Assembly: GCA_026120035.1 (NCBI GenBank)
Contig: JALRME010000065.1
Location: 1-64,000, forward strand
DNA: 64,000 nt
DNA from: Coleophoma eucalyptorum
Taxonomy: Eukaryota > Ascomycota > Leotiomycetes > Helotiales > Dermateaceae
Direction of reading: 5' to 3'
Part shown: positions 23,306-34,784 of the stretch, piece by piece
Layout of the letters: every line of letters starts with the position of its first letter
Numbering within the stretch: position 1 is the stretch's first letter
Position numbers and translations under genes: made by a program
The notes under the pieces: generated by a model
Told to the model about the DNA's origin: nothing
Databases searched by the model: none
The model's input: only the letters and a program-made list of their open reading frames with translations

Positions 23306-24099
23306 CACTTATAAAGAAGGCAACCGTGCGCTTTGTTGAGTAGCTTATTATTTCATTTTCCAGCTTTGTTCTTTATCACTTGTTCTCTAAATAAGAATTC
23401 ATGTTGGAAAGGTTTCATAGCAGCCTCAGTTCTAGAAATTGTCGATTTGTTCTTGATAGCACATACGACGCTAGGTAAGCATAGAGTACACGCCTCCACT
23501 CATTTTTGTCTTGTATATATTTTTTTAGTTGCGCAGAAACGAATCTATTGGACTTTGGTATTTGTAATAGTAACTTTATCTAAATAGCACTATGTCCTAA
23601 ATACTGGTTGAACTTCGTTGTTGGTTACTAAGTCTCTATTATGTAGTCTTTCTAAGGCTCTTTGTTTTACTAAGGGATTAGGGTTAGGTATTACAAGATT
23701 CTTAAGCAGAAGTATTGACTTCACCTAAGAGCTTAATGCAGAGATATAATCGAACTTTAAATTCTAGAATTACACTACTTATAAAATGGTTAGTGCCGCA
23801 TAGAATATAGGCCAAAGAAGTCGTTGAATATCTGGGAATGGAGGCAGATTCTTAAACTTTAACGTAAGCCCATGCGTTGAGAGCTGTCAATTTGGAGCGA
23901 TTGAGGCATGTTTTCAAAGCACTATAAAGTCTCCTTTGCTATTCTGTCCCTTTATTTAAATCTCCAGCTCGTTTGCTTATCTAAACCTCGTATGCTTTAT
24001 CACAATTTATGTTATATTCTTTCCTCCATGCAGTCCTTGCAGAGAAATCTAGAACTCATGCACTAGAATCCAAAGCTCAACTTGAAATTGAAATTCATT
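23306..24099. other. Convergent 3' intergenic
   Basis: AT-rich spacer between the NLR and the sedolisin. An open frame at 23333-23587 directly after the NLR stop is hydrophobic but has no motif or start context. No gene is supported. Confidence 0.5.
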
Positions 24100-26323
24100 T
24101 CAAGGAAGGCTCATCCACACACTAAGCAATTTCTTATAATTAGGAGTCCCAAGTCCACTAAAGTGCAGTCTTGAATTAGCTTCTGGGAATATTTTTCACA
24201 AGAGAGTTAGATTTAGCATAAAAACGAAAAAGGGGATACTTACGTGACAGGATCCCAACCTGTAACTGCGGAGAAACCATAGTCTACGCACTCTGCGTTA
24301 TTGCCTGATGTGATATCATTTGTTGCGTTAGGGTAGGCGTATATAACTGGATTAATGAAGCCAACTGTGGATTTGCCTGCTGCGACGCGCTGCTCATTAA
24401 TCAGAGTAATGATACCACCAAAGGTTGGGCATGATTGAGAGGTTCCACCCCATAATTGCCATTCACCATCTACTACAATTGCAGCATACGCGCCGTTAGC
24501 GGCGACATCTGGGTAGCCTCTGTTGGTCTTTGACGTATTGAAACTAGCCTTACTTAGTTCCATTCATCAAAATATCTTTATACAAGACAGACTACTTACT
24601 AAGCTTCCGGGATATTTGGATCATGGTACTTCCAATAGTTAGCTATAGTAGCTGCTTGATAAGACGGAGCTGGATAGTAGCTGCTAAAGCCACCTCCACT
24701 ACTGAATCCAAATGTCGCAACTTCTCCATCGGAGACAGACCCTCCCTGTGGAATCTGGGTTGCGCCAACTGATGTGACATATGGGCAGACAGAGGGCCAA
24801 GTAGCTTGGAACGCATTTGAGTCGGTACAGCCCACTCCGTTATCACCAGAAGACCAAAGCAGTGTCTTGCCACTCAATCCGAGCTTCATATACCTATAGG
24901 TCCAGATTAGCATCAGTTTAATTTATATGAAGTGAAAACGCACTCGTTGCATTCCCTGATCCTTTCATCATCAATATCATCTTCACTGTAGCCCCAACTT
25001 GTACTGACTACGTCTGTTAACGGCATCACTCCGCACCCACTAGTGCTTCCAGTGGCTTCGCAGTATGCAGCATCAACAGCATCTAGGAAGACATCATCAT
25101 CATTGAGTTGATAGTATGACATCTTTTGTGGGTAAACTATTGAAGTTTTAGTAGCGATATAGTACCGCTAGGAGGTGTAAACTCACCAATAGCTGTAGCC
25201 AATTGTATATCTAAATTACCTTCAACGTCATCATCACCAGTGAAGTTTGTTGGGTAAGCAGCATCTGGTGCTATATACATGATAGGAAACGTGTCAGATG
25301 GTGCCACGGGGTTCATATTATAGAGGAAGGTCGATAGATCAGTCTCATTGTAATACTAGAGAATTACGAGTTAGGGTTTGGTTCTTCCAATTTCATCTAT
25401 CTTTCTTACCTCGGTATAGTATTCAACAATCGCATAAGAGGAGCTTTTAAAGTTTAGTCCAATTACACAACTCTGTTAGACAATGACTTACAGATCCAAC
25501 GTCCCGTTTGGTGCATTGTATAGGTTTCTTATACATGCAGGTGAGATAAATTCGTAATCGCAATATGACAAATCCCAAGCCCACGGGTTTGTAGCAACAA
25601 CATCAGAGCTTTCAGTTGAAAATGCGGTCGTATCTGGCTTTGTAGGAGCTGGAGCATTAGGAAAATTGGCGAATATTGGTTGGGATTTGGATACATCACT
25701 CCTCTTTGACTTCATCCTCTTCAGTGTTGAGCTGGATAAAATAGTGGGACTGATGAAATCAATGTGTCTCGTGATTGCAGCAGGGACACTGTATTTTTCA
25801 ACGCCAAGTGAGCGCTTCCTCGTGTGCATGTGATTATACACCTGGTATTCGGTTTTGAGAAGAGTCTCTGCTTCGGCTATAGTGATATTCACTCGGATCC
25901 AGGTTTTACTTGTAGAAAGTATGGTTCTATTTTCTGAGATACCAGTCTCTGAAAGCCAAGAAACTACATCATCGATGGCCTCATCCGTGGCGGCAAATGT
26001 TTCTGTAATCTAACCATGTCAGAGAAGGACCATTAACATCTCTCGATTTCAAAAGCTACCTTCTCTATACTCCAGTGTTTACCATAGTTTCGACTTCTAG
26101 GGTCGGATACATCCATCAGATAATCATACCCATTTTCGAGATTTCGCTGTGTAAGAGCAATTGCGAGTGGAATGATGGCGTCTAAGTGTACCTTTTCCGA
26201 ATTCCGAACCCATTTAGATGCGAAAGATTCATCTCGTTTGGCATGGACAACATAAGGAGTATATGGCGCAGCTTTAACCACAGTAATGATACTTGCAGCA
26301 ACAAGAAGGTTGAAACCCCTCAT
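24100..26323 (-). CDS. Secreted sedolisin-type serine peptidase (S53)
   Basis: Acid peptidase of the tripeptidyl-peptidase family, made as a secreted proenzyme. Eight exons: 26323-26060, 26009-25492, 25443-25410, 25355-25187, 25136-24944, 24893-24600, 24552-24244 and 24157-24100; 612 residues, a normal size. A signal peptide (MRGFNLLVAASIITVVKA) precedes a prodomain (SDPRSRNYGKHWS). Catalytic Glu and Asp are in DVEGNLDIQLAT (E-x3-D), the oxyanion Asp in SSGDNGVGC, and the nucleophile Ser in GGTSQSCPTFGG. The usual SGTSxSxP motif is GGTSxSxP here, keeping the Ser. The C-terminus VTGWDPVTGLGTP carries calcium-site residues. Exon 3 is only 34 nt. All catalytic residues are present, so it is likely active. 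Confidence 0.92.
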
Positions 26324-28492
26324 CTTGATAGTGAATGAAGTTTCAGTTGGGGAGATGATCTTGACCTAAACGTTATTCTAGTAAGGGAAATACTAGTATT
26401 TATCGCTTGAGTCAAGACAAGGTCCGTCGCTACGTAGTTAGGTAGGTAGGTAAGTAGAAGCTGCCAAAGAGGCAGGAGAGTCTGTCCTGCTGCTAGTTAT
26501 AACCTATACAGGGTGGACTCCGTGCCTGCTAAGATCGATCGATCATAGTGGAATGTCATTCACAATAGTGGAATGCCTGAACTGCTCGGACCATCTGTAT
26601 AAGGTGCATATTGGATCCATGGAAAATGGTCTTCCTACACCACAAGAAACCAAGCCATCACTACACAACTTCCTAGGATCAAGATTGATTCTTCGAATCA
26701 TTCATTCTAGGAAGGTGTTGGAAAAATACACGAATGCTCTAAGTGGGCCTGACCATAGAAGACGCAACAAGATGGAGCTTATCCTTGGTCGATATCGGCC
26801 GGCTATTCTCCAATACCAGGACCAATGCTGTGATCTGAACAGGGCAGAAGCTAAATATATCTTATCACCCCTCGGATCCAGCTAGGTATCGTACTTCATA
26901 TACACATAACGCACCTGAGCCATTACATTTTCAGCTGTTCGTCTCAATGTACCCACGTACCTAAATCGATCTATCAATCAAGGGGTTTCCCTACGTTGTG
27001 ATTTCCATAGCTTATCTCATATGCGGACCAAGTATGGGAAGAAGATAAATCAATACCGGATAACGAAATACCGACATCCTATCAAACGAGACTTTTAATC
27101 TAGTCATGCAGGGCAGGGAAGACTTATATCGTATCTTATCTCAAGAGAAGATAAGGTGGTCATGTGGTGTGTTTACATCGCTATAGTATAGATGCACCGG
27201 GTTGCAGTAGTCACAGCCTGCTTCCGCCTTCCTTATCAGTCCGCTGCTGCGTTCGTTCGGCATTGAATCTCGAGGTATTGATTGTCAGTGTAACGTAAAT
27301 AACTTAACCTATGCTCTATCCATTCCTGGGATGAAATAGAAACAGACTTTGCTAGACTTTTCAATCTGTATTAACTGTACGTAAGTCATATTAGTGACGA
27401 TTATGATAATAGAGCAAAATATAGTAAGTGATTATGTTGCTGCGGGAGAGGCACCACTAGTGGAGACCCCGGTCTCCGGACCACACTTTATTTTCCAAGC
27501 CAATAACATCGTTTTAAACAGACCTTTCTTACCACAGTGTTTTGTCCAAATCAATTTCAACCGTATAATATAACCCAGGCTCTCTCAAATTCGTGGAAGA
27601 TAAACTAAAGTAGATCAAGTACGATAAATATGAAAATTGTAAAGTCACGTGATAAGTCTCCAGAGAGGTCGCAATACGACGGAAGCAAATGTTCATTCAA
27701 TATTGACAGAATAATACCAAAGACGAATTAAGTAATGCTATGTGAGTGGATAGAGATACAAAGTAAGGGCTTGTTCCAAGTCAAGGAGCTTAGGAGCAAA
27801 GGGGAGACTTTGTGGTAACCTGAACTACAATAATGGATAGAGTAGGATAGTAGTTAGCGAAGATAATTGCCTAAGAACCATTGCTTGACAAGAACTAGTT
27901 ATCATCTAGCCAGTATGTTCAAGTATTGAGACTTCTAACCGCAAATAGTGCCACGTGCACAATCAGAGGGCATGTGCGTCCTTAACCACGCCGCACAGGT
28001 TATATCTCACTCTTAGTCTAAAGCATTTGAACATTATAAATTTCGGAATGTAAGATATTGTCAGTAATCAGTTGGAATCTATGTTGTGTAGAGTCAACTT
28101 TCTGGACAACCGACAGCACTGGTACCGAATTTGTTTCTGTGTAAGTGTAGATTAAAGACAATCCTGCAGAAACTTAAACTGGTTTTGAAGCGATAAAATA
28201 TATGACTAAGATTTTAATTTTCAAGTTGGAAATATCACATTTATTGTTTGAATAATCGGGGAGGGTTTTAAGAATATAATAAGGCTATCTAGGTTTGGAG
28301 TGGGACTGAGATCGTATTCAATACCAGTAGCTCTCATTCCTCTGCATAATTGTTCCGTCGCCTTTCATCTGTTGATATTTAGTCAATCTAATAAAGGCAC
28401 GAGCGCCTTATCAATAATGTTTGTTTCGTTTCATTTCTCTTTCTTTCGGACCAATATCCTTGTCGGTCAGACAGTCCAATTTCTTGAGTAAC
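26324..28492. other. Long gene-poor interval
   Basis: 2.2 kb with only one longer open frame (26553-26885, 110 codons, no motif). A GTAGGTAGGTAGGTAAGTAG microsatellite-like stretch lies near 26438. A GC-rich hairpin-like GGAGACC-CC-GGTCTCC lies near 27464. CACGTG E-box-like words occur near 27647 and 27952. I see no supportable gene. Confidence 0.45.
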
Positions 28493-29365
28493 TTATACAC
28501 TTTTGTTATTTCTCAATTCCTGATATAACATCTCTGCAACAGCTTCCATCCCTTTTGCATTCGGGTGGAACGCCGCACCACCAGATAATAACAATCCGTA
28601 ACTGAAACCGTGAACCCAGGGTTCATCAGACCCGATTGCATGATCACGACTCATCTCTGCGGCTGGAATTACTTTGCACCCTTCTCGAGCAGCCGCTGCA
28701 AGTGAGTAAGCTTTCTGAAGCTCACTGGCAACCTTTTGACTATGTTTGATTGCAGCGCTATTGAGAGGGACATCGATTCCAGGCTGTATGTTCGGCCCCA
28801 AAAGGGTTAAGTATTCGACAAGGAAGATCTGGCATTGCGGTGAGCTCTCTCGAATTTTGTCGATGATAGTAATGAAGCGTTCTGCGACTGCCTCCGCAGT
28901 CAAGGGTTCTTCATTGTTAGTCAAAGGCAGGAGCCAAGAGACAAAGCGACCGATTAATGATGTACGGATCGCTGCTTGTACCAGTCCTGCAATGTATTGG
29001 AGGTCGTTGCCACCACCCGTAATTGTGACGACATCAACGTCAGGGGGAAAAGCCGAAAGTTGCGGCGCAAAGTGGTTTCCCAAAAACACTTGAGGCTCTG
29101 ACAAGACGTTCTGAAGGGTTGCACCAGAAACCGTGAGATCGGTGAGCTTGGCGTCAAGTTTTGTAGCGATAAGATGGGCGTAGTTCAGCTCCGACCGTCC
29201 CGCTTTCTTCAAGGCTTGTGGGTGTATACCTGGCCCAGCTGCGAATGAACTGCCCAGAGAAACAATATGGAGGGTTTTCACAGGAGGCTCTGTTCCTCCA
29301 TTGCCAGTCGCCATTGTAAGAAAGTTTTTCTGGGAGACCTGGGGAGCAGCGCTCTCTTTATTCAT
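28493..29365 (-). CDS. SGNH/GDSL-type esterase or lipase
   Basis: Single-exon protein of 290 residues with the four SGNH blocks: GSSFAAGPG (catalytic Ser), TVSGATLQ (Gly), TGGGNDL (Asn) and FHPNAKGM (catalytic His, three residues after the aligned Ala). It probably hydrolyses an ester of a lipid, acetylated sugar or similar compound; the substrate is unknown. The ATG at 29365 gives a hydrophilic start with no clear signal peptide, so the enzyme may be cytosolic. No operon-like partner is nearby. Confidence 0.88.
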   Translation of the reverse strand: MNKESAAPQVSQKNFLTMATGNGGTEPPVKTLHIVSLGSSFAAGPGIHPQALKKAGRSELNYAHLIATKLDAKLTDLTVSGATLQNVLSEPQVFLGNHFAPQLSAFPPDVDVVTITGGGNDLQYIAGLVQAAIRTSLIGRFVSWLLPLTNNEEPLTAEAVAERFITIIDKIRESSPQCQIFLVEYLTLLGPNIQPGIDVPLNSAAIKHSQKVASELQKAYSLAAAAREGCKVIPAAEMSRDHAIGSDEPWVHGFSYGLLLSGGAAFHPNAKGMEAVAEMLYQELRNNKSV

Positions 29366-30240
29366 TTAAATAAGTTGGCGATGGCTGCTGGCGCTTTTAT
29401 TACGGCAAATCGTTCGCAGAACTTGCCTTTCTTGAGACCTGAATAAATGGCTATATTGAACCCGGCATCAAGTTGACATGGGCTGCTAGCGCTCTAAATA
29501 CGGCAAGCCGTTCGTAGTGCTTATGTCTTTGTAATCTGAGCAATATACTGCATTGATACCGACCTAAGCTACTCATGCTACAAACATAGCACTTCTAATC
29601 ATAAATTAATACACTACATTCAAACGAGCTTTCATAAATTATACGCACGTTAGAGCTTATAGGGTTCTTTAGGGCAGTTTCAATATCACTTAGGCGGGCG
29701 GTTTTTCACAATAATGCCGTCACTTGACGCGGCCGCAAAAAGCGTCCAAGTACTTTGTAAGTAACTTCACAAGGACAGGCTCTCCTTCGCCTTCTTCTTC
29801 CCTTACTCTTAGATGCTTATCAATACCAGTTAATTGTCCCATACAATACGATAGGTTTACGGAAATAATTTAGTAATTCTTTTTCTCAGGAGGGTTTTAA
29901 CTTGAATATTTGCATAGCTATAGCCTTTTACATAAGAAATCCGCAAGGACACAAAAAGCCACTGTGCAAAGTTGAAAACAGTACATAAAATGAATGCTAA
30001 TGCATTCTGGATAGTCACTGTTTCACAGCCTACTTGGAGGTGAAGAACAATGAAAGACCTTATCGAATATGATATAGCTCTCGTAGCAAAGACATTGTAA
30101 TTAAGTTAATTAAAAACGGCAGGTGGAAATTGAATCGTTACAGGTTGAATCGTTACAGGTCTCTAAATAATATCTCAAGGAATTAGATCCTATATACATC
30201 TTTCATTTGAAACATTTCCGCTAGTAATATTGTTGACATT
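29366..30240. other. Intergenic, no gene seen
   Basis: AT-rich spacer upstream of the SGNH hydrolase and downstream of the receptor gene. Two copies of a TACGGCAA(A/G)(T/C)CGTTCG-like word occur near 29400 and 29499 within a roughly 100-bp imperfect duplication that also repeats GCTGCTGGCGCT/GCTGCTAGCGCT. Confidence 0.45.
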
Positions 30241-31697
30241 CTAGCCATCCGTTTCCTTCGTTCTTCCTCCCTCCTCATCCCATGCTAAATTCGTGTGCGT
30301 TCTCGCTCCACATGACACCTCATCTTCTCCTAGGCTGTAAGCACCCTGAGAATCACGAGAATCTTGCAATCCTAGCTTGAAATTCTTCTTGCCAATATCG
30401 TCTGAAGTGTAGTAATTTGGTAGCTCAACTTGACTTTCGCCGTTGTGTGTTAGCAAAGTGCTCGAGCCACAAGATCTCACTCTTGCGTGGTTCATGGTGC
30501 TATTTTCTATAACCTTCTGGTTTCGATTTTTATCCGGTTGCAAACTTGATCCTGTTGGCAACTTCGATGAGGACGTGGTAAGTATGCCTTTCGAGGTGAG
30601 AGTGCGGTGAAATAGTCGAAATATTGGATTGACTGTCGGTAAGCAGGCTGATATAATACCAGACGCCGCCTCAACCACACACCAGGTCCAGGCTTTTTGA
30701 ATGGTATCTGGGTAATGAAACTTCAGTCAAATAATAGATACAAGAAACTCTTTCTGTCAGGTTGCCTTCACGCGGAGGTTAAAACATTGAAGAACGTACA
30801 TGAAGGGTCTGCCGTTGAAAATTCAAAGACAGTGGTAAAGCGGTAAATACTAGTAAAGACGACACTAAAGAATTCAAATTAAATTCATTCCTAGTAAACT
30901 ATGCAAATTGGACTTACAAACTTCCCAGTAAGAAGACACAAGACAATTGAACCTTCTGGTAGAATCCTGTATGTAACTTCCAAACTTGTGGCATTGGCAG
31001 CATTAAGATGGCGACGTCAGTTAAGATGTTTGGAATTGCGTTTCCGATAAAAGAGGCCTTAAGGTTGATGCATTCTCCAGCAATTTCAGGATTCCACGCC
31101 TTTTGAATAGGAGTGCATTGAAAAATGGAAACCATGATGATAGAAATTGCCCAGCAGATAGCACAAGAACCAAGGATATAAGCCCCAATTCGTATGCTAT
31201 GGATTGGGAAGATGCGGCAGTACATTAGAAGGAGAGAGCATTTTGTAATAGCGAGGCTAGTGACATAAACACATTCAAAAGCCAAGAGAGTCTGGAAATT
31301 TTAGTGGTGTTGATCTGTAGGGTAGCTTACATACCTTCCCAAAACTGACCAGAGAATCAAAACTCAGCTCAGAAGAATGCTTTCCCGCACCGTAATGTAC
31401 TCCTATAACCGATGTTAGTTGATTACTTTTGGGTTATGAACATGAATCTCAGTACCCATAAAAGTCAAGGTTGCGGCGACAAAAAGGAATACCTAAGTAA
31501 TTCCTCTTAAGTTTTGCTCGTCTTATTGAGAACGATGGACTAACAAGTGCTACCAAGATCATATAATCATCGATGCCAAACACGACTTTTTTCATGTATC
31601 TTGCCAAAAATCGAAGACTAACAAATATCACGGTTAGAATAAGGATAGTGATAACAGTCACTGCCATTTGAAAAGGTTTATGGTCTGAGGCCGTCAT
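30241..31697 (-). CDS. Rhodopsin-fold integral membrane protein (PTH11-like receptor family)
   Basis: Seven-span membrane protein of the fungal rhodopsin-domain family that includes PTH11-type receptors; many are of unknown ligand. Six exons: 31697-31545, 31492-31456, 31402-31335, 31291-30918, 30864-30800 and 30707-30241; 387 residues. Family signals are RFLARYMKKVVFGIDDYMIL after span 1, GVHYGAGKH, LLLMYCRIFP, and CTPIQKAWNP before a Cys in GECIN. The C-terminal 120 residues are a polar cytosolic tail. No CFEM domain is seen at the N-terminus. The first in-frame ATG was used; an additional upstream exon ending at an acceptor near 31794 is possible. Confidence 0.85.
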
Positions 31698-32388
31698 ATT
31701 TACATCTCCTGAATAGCTCAAACCAATCGAGCCATGGGAGAGTGGTGTCGTAAGATTTATAGGTACAAAGTTCGTATTAAAGAAATGGATACTGTAAAAA
31801 TAATAAATCAGTACGAAATTGTTTCAAAGAACCTCTGGCCACTTCTTTTGTACTTCTTGGGTGGTACCGTTTCGTTCTTAGCTGGGGCAAGTACACTCTA
31901 ATACTAAGAGTGACTAGTTGTGAGCCGCATGCGGCAACCTATGAATACGATTCCCTACCTACATCACCACAAGGTTAGTAGGATCCACAATTATTTCCAA
32001 ATGAGTACAGGTAAATATCACAGGTTTCCAGTAGGTTTACAGGATCCAAAGGCTCGATACGCATTTGAAAGTCCCTGGTCACCTGATGCGATCGCAAAGG
32101 CAGCAAGGGGTAGTATTTATGAATAACCTCTCAGGGAGGCTTATAATTAGTTCGAGAACCGACACAGAGCATTGTATTGTTCTATCATTATTGGCATAAC
32201 AAAAAAATGTCGCACAACTTTGAAAAGGTTGGCGAGCTCGCCTTTGAAATACGTTAATGCTAAGTTATATGAGAGATAACCAAATGTGAACTTTGAACTT
32301 AAATTCAGAAATCCAGTTGAGTCCAAACATCTTTCCTTAGTAATAGAAAATACCTAGTTCAATATAAATAATAATATAATAGTAATTT
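31698..32388. other. Intergenic, no gene seen
   Basis: Spacer between the receptor and the 3' end of the permease pseudogene. The open frame 31920-32126 has no motif. Confidence 0.45.
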
Positions 32389-32496
32389 TTAGCGGGCAAA
32401 TCTAAAATCCAATCGCTTACTGCCTTCATCCTTTGTTGTTTTCAGATAGTTCTCTTTCTCCTCCGGCGACAACGAATTCCAGATTTTATCTCTCCT

Positions 32497-32680
32497 TGTT
32501 GGTTGATCTGTACCTCTTATTTCAACTGTAATAGACAGGTCAAAATGGTAAGGTAAAATATAGATGATTCTTCTAAGTGAGTGTGATGGAGGTCATATAA
32601 ATACTCCTATTGAGTATCGATTCGACCTCCGTTGCAATAAAATCATAGCGTTCGCATCCGAGCACACATAGGCACAGGCA
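32497..32680 (-). mobile_element. LTR fragment in the last permease exon
   Basis: TCTAAGTGAGTGTGATGGAGG, GAGTATCGATTCGACCTCC and TCAAAATGGTAAGGTAAAAT match the reverse complement of the full element's LTR and the solo LTR at 1371. It separates the last membrane span of the permease from its C-terminal DKIWNSLSPEE tail. The left edge (TGTTGG near 32497) is fairly clear; the right edge is approximate and no target duplication could be matched. Confidence 0.65.
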
Positions 32681-33448
32681 TGTGGTGTAACTATATTCCA
32701 AAAGTATACATATGTAGGTGGTAATGTTTAGGAATATATTACCTATCGCTATCCCGATCAAATCTCTGTTTCCACGACGATAACGTGGTGCATCGTCTGA
32801 ATCTGTTTAGCATTATTCTTTGTTTGATACATGAAGGGAGAGTTACCAGCCCCGTAAACATTTGAATAAATCATCAAACCCACTTGGCAACACATGTTGT
32901 ACATAGCAGTAGATACCGTTCGTGAACTGACGGTGTTAGCATTACGTGATGACCAACCTAAAGAGTAACCTCGGTCAGAAATCTAGAATAGAAAATTAGT
33001 ACAGAGCTAGTATCTTACCAACTTGAACAGAATGATTAGATGGATAACTAAGTAGCAAAGTAACGATAACCCAGACAACCCATTTGTTTGTTGTCGATGT
33101 ATCAATCGTGTAAAGAGCTATAAGTAATGGCAACGACCAGATTTGACCGATATTACCAGTAAAAGGGGCCTTTTAGTCTACCAGCAACTTGAGTTAAAAG
33201 TAAAATGTTAATTATAGAGAAAACTTGGCTCGGAATAATTAAGAGATTGGTTTGAAAAGTGTCGAAACCGAGGCCTTTCAGACTATATTTCTCCATAAAT
33301 TAGTCTTTATGTAGCTTTGTCTTGAATGATATCAGGAGTTGAACTGAACATACCTCAGGATTAAATATTGGCTTGGCGGCCCCATTGGTATTTGGAACAC
33401 AAGGCCCATAGTGTAGCTATTGAAGAGAAGGTGTTAGTCGAAATTATA

Positions 33449-33453
33449 TTTGG
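33449..33453. repeat. Target-site duplication, left copy (TTTGG)
   Basis: Identical to 39775-39779 at the other end of the copia element. Confidence 0.9.
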
Positions 33454-33758
33454 TGTCGGTATATCATTATTGGATCTCGATCTCGACCTCGATCGAACAC
33501 TCGTTCGTACTTACTACAAACACCACCTGTTTGTAATTACGTAGTACTACGAACAAGAGGTCGGATCGATGCCTACATTACGTAGCATTACGAACGGAGG
33601 TTGAATCGATACCTATTCTGGTTGTTCTACAAACAGATGAAGGTATTGATAAGACCTCTATCATACTTACTTAGAATAGAGAAAAAAAAGGATATATATA
33701 TTTTACCTTACGCATTTTGACTGTTATTGGTATAGCTGAAATAAGAGGTATTCCAATA
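33454..33758 (+). repeat. 5' LTR of the copia element
   Basis: 305 bp, starts TGTCGG and ends CCAATA (the terminal CA mutated to TA). It differs from the 3' LTR at 12 positions, all transitions. Confidence 0.92.
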
Positions 33759-34784
33759 CTGATTAGTACACAGATCAGGAGATACGTACTATCCCTCCGT
33801 TAGTTATGAATGAGTTATTCGATACTGCCTTTCGTTAGTATCGGGTTTGAAGCTATTTAGAGCTGGCTTAGTGAATACCTACCTCTATTGAAGAGAGAGT
33901 AGTCAACCTCCCTGGACCTAGTAGTGCGACGTACCCTTAATTGAACTACGGCCCTTACGAACCCAGGAGGTATTACTTTGCTAAGTTATTATTAGCTTCA
34001 TACATCTCTGGTAGGGACGGCTTCCGATCTAATCCAGAGAGCTAAAGTTGTATTACGTCAAAAGGACCTTACGAAAGATCGAACGAACGAATAAACCAGA
34101 GTTGGGAATAGCCTTAATTTTGGACGAGAAAATCTTGAACGAATTACCTTAATTTCGGTACAAACGAGACCTTACTTTCCTCTGTTTGACTTCGAATTTG
34201 ACTCCGAATTACCTCTCTTCTCTCAACCCGGAAAGCGTTTGTTAATTAAGAAATCCCTTATAGCAAACGTATATAAATCATCTAATCCTTCAAACGAACT
34301 ACGGTCCGAAGGAAGGATACTTTATAGTTATTCTCTTATTAAATTCTTAGTACAAAATACTTATTTATTCCCTCCTTCGATATTAATATATTAACCTATA
34401 TTTAATACCTTTATCTTTATACCTTTACTTATTTAATACGTTCATTATACCTTTAGCTTCGATAGCAACCTTTAGAGATACCTAGTTTTAGGAGAACTAG
34501 TACTCTACCTTTACATCAGTCGACCAAGAATACGTTAATTAATTCATCTAATTTAGATTGGATCAATACGTTAGGGAAGGCCTTATAGATTAATTACTCT
34601 AGTATATAATATAGGATAACTTTACTAAGTTCTCTTTAAAAGATCTAAAAGAGGTATTAATAACCTTAATTCGACCTATCTATACTGAATTCCTTCGTCG
34701 AGGTATATAGATAAAAAATAAGTCTAAGATACTTATATACGCCGATTTGATCTACGAATTGCTTTAGGAAGAGGAGTTATACAT

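Noticed and set aside
26553..26885. 110-codon frame upstream of the sedolisin
   Set aside because: No recognisable domain, no introns or start context; composition not convincing.
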